Assembly: GCA_937920255.1 (NCBI GenBank) | Contig: CALDSL010000427.1 | Location: 1 to 5,097, forward strand | Length of the DNA stretch: 5,097 bases | Direction: 5' to 3' | DNA from: an uncultured Anaerolineaceae bacterium | GTDB lineage: Bacteria > Chloroflexota > Anaerolineae > Anaerolineales > Anaerolineaceae | In this document: piece by piece, positions 5,053 to 5,097 of the stretch | Position numbering within the stretch: the first letter of the stretch is position 1 | Layout: every line of letters begins with the position of its first letter | Translations under genes and position numbers: made by a program | The notes under the pieces: generated by a model | Told to the model about the DNA's origin: nothing | Database searches by the model: none | What the model saw: the letters and a program-made list of their open reading frames with translations, nothing else

Positions 5053-5097
5053 ATGAAACTTGCCTGCACAGTCGCTCTTCTGATTGTCGTGCTGTCT
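5053..5097 (+). CDS. Start of a probable exported or membrane protein (C-terminus beyond the right edge)
   Basis: Only fifteen codons are visible: MKLACTVALLIVVLS. One lysine followed by a hydrophobic run fits a signal peptide or signal anchor. The Cys at position 5 is too early for a normal lipobox. The Shine-Dalgarno is poor (GGGAT, 11 bases upstream). An upstream TATAAT and an inverted repeat support a gene starting here, but too little is visible to name a family. Confidence 0.5.
   Translation, partial: MKLACTVALLIVVLS

Overview
The window (about 57-60% G+C by eye) is bacterial chromosomal DNA with short intergenic gaps and tightly spaced genes on both strands. It holds four complete genes with recognisable domains, one complete gene of unknown function (a zinc-ribbon protein), and two genes cut by the window edges. 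The mix suggests a Chloroflexota bacterium, perhaps Anaerolineae: a zinc-ribbon protein beside mutS, a short stand-alone receiver, a plant-like aldo/keto reductase and a lone PspC domain. This assignment rests on remembered family resemblance, not on a search, and is tentative. There is no clear IS, prophage, CRISPR array, tRNA or rRNA.

Left part, minus strand (1-3054). Transcription runs leftwards. A stand-alone receiver-domain protein (2659-3030) ends at a strong intrinsic terminator (2593-2632). A new extended -10 promoter follows at once and drives a 215-residue zinc-ribbon protein (1892-2539). Then, 21 bases on, comes mutS (1870 to the left edge), probably in the same transcript. The mutS frame is intact for 623 codons and leaves the window just after its Walker A motif.

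Middle, plus strand (3055-4497). A 186-base divergent region carries a TATAAT box and a 9-bp inverted repeat resembling an operator. It leads to an aldo/keto reductase (3217-4176), then a 63-residue PspC-domain membrane protein (4245-4436) and a strong terminator (4459-4497).

Right part (4500-5097). A FlK-like hot-dog thioesterase lies on the minus strand, convergent with the PspC gene. It is divergent from a plus-strand gene whose first 15 codons, a hydrophobic N-terminus, are all that is visible. The 154-base divergent region carries -10 boxes in both directions and an inverted repeat.

The genes do not form one obvious pathway; this looks like an ordinary core/housekeeping neighbourhood. 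The most unusual point is the receiver: the phospho-acceptor Asp is Glu, one acidic-pocket Asp is Arg and the conserved Thr/Ser appears to be Gly. Next come the zinc-ribbon/mutS linkage, the nested inverted repeat around the terminator and the operator-like repeat before the reductase. I saw nothing that amounts to a clear new multi-gene system. No stretch over 300 bases lacks a gene.
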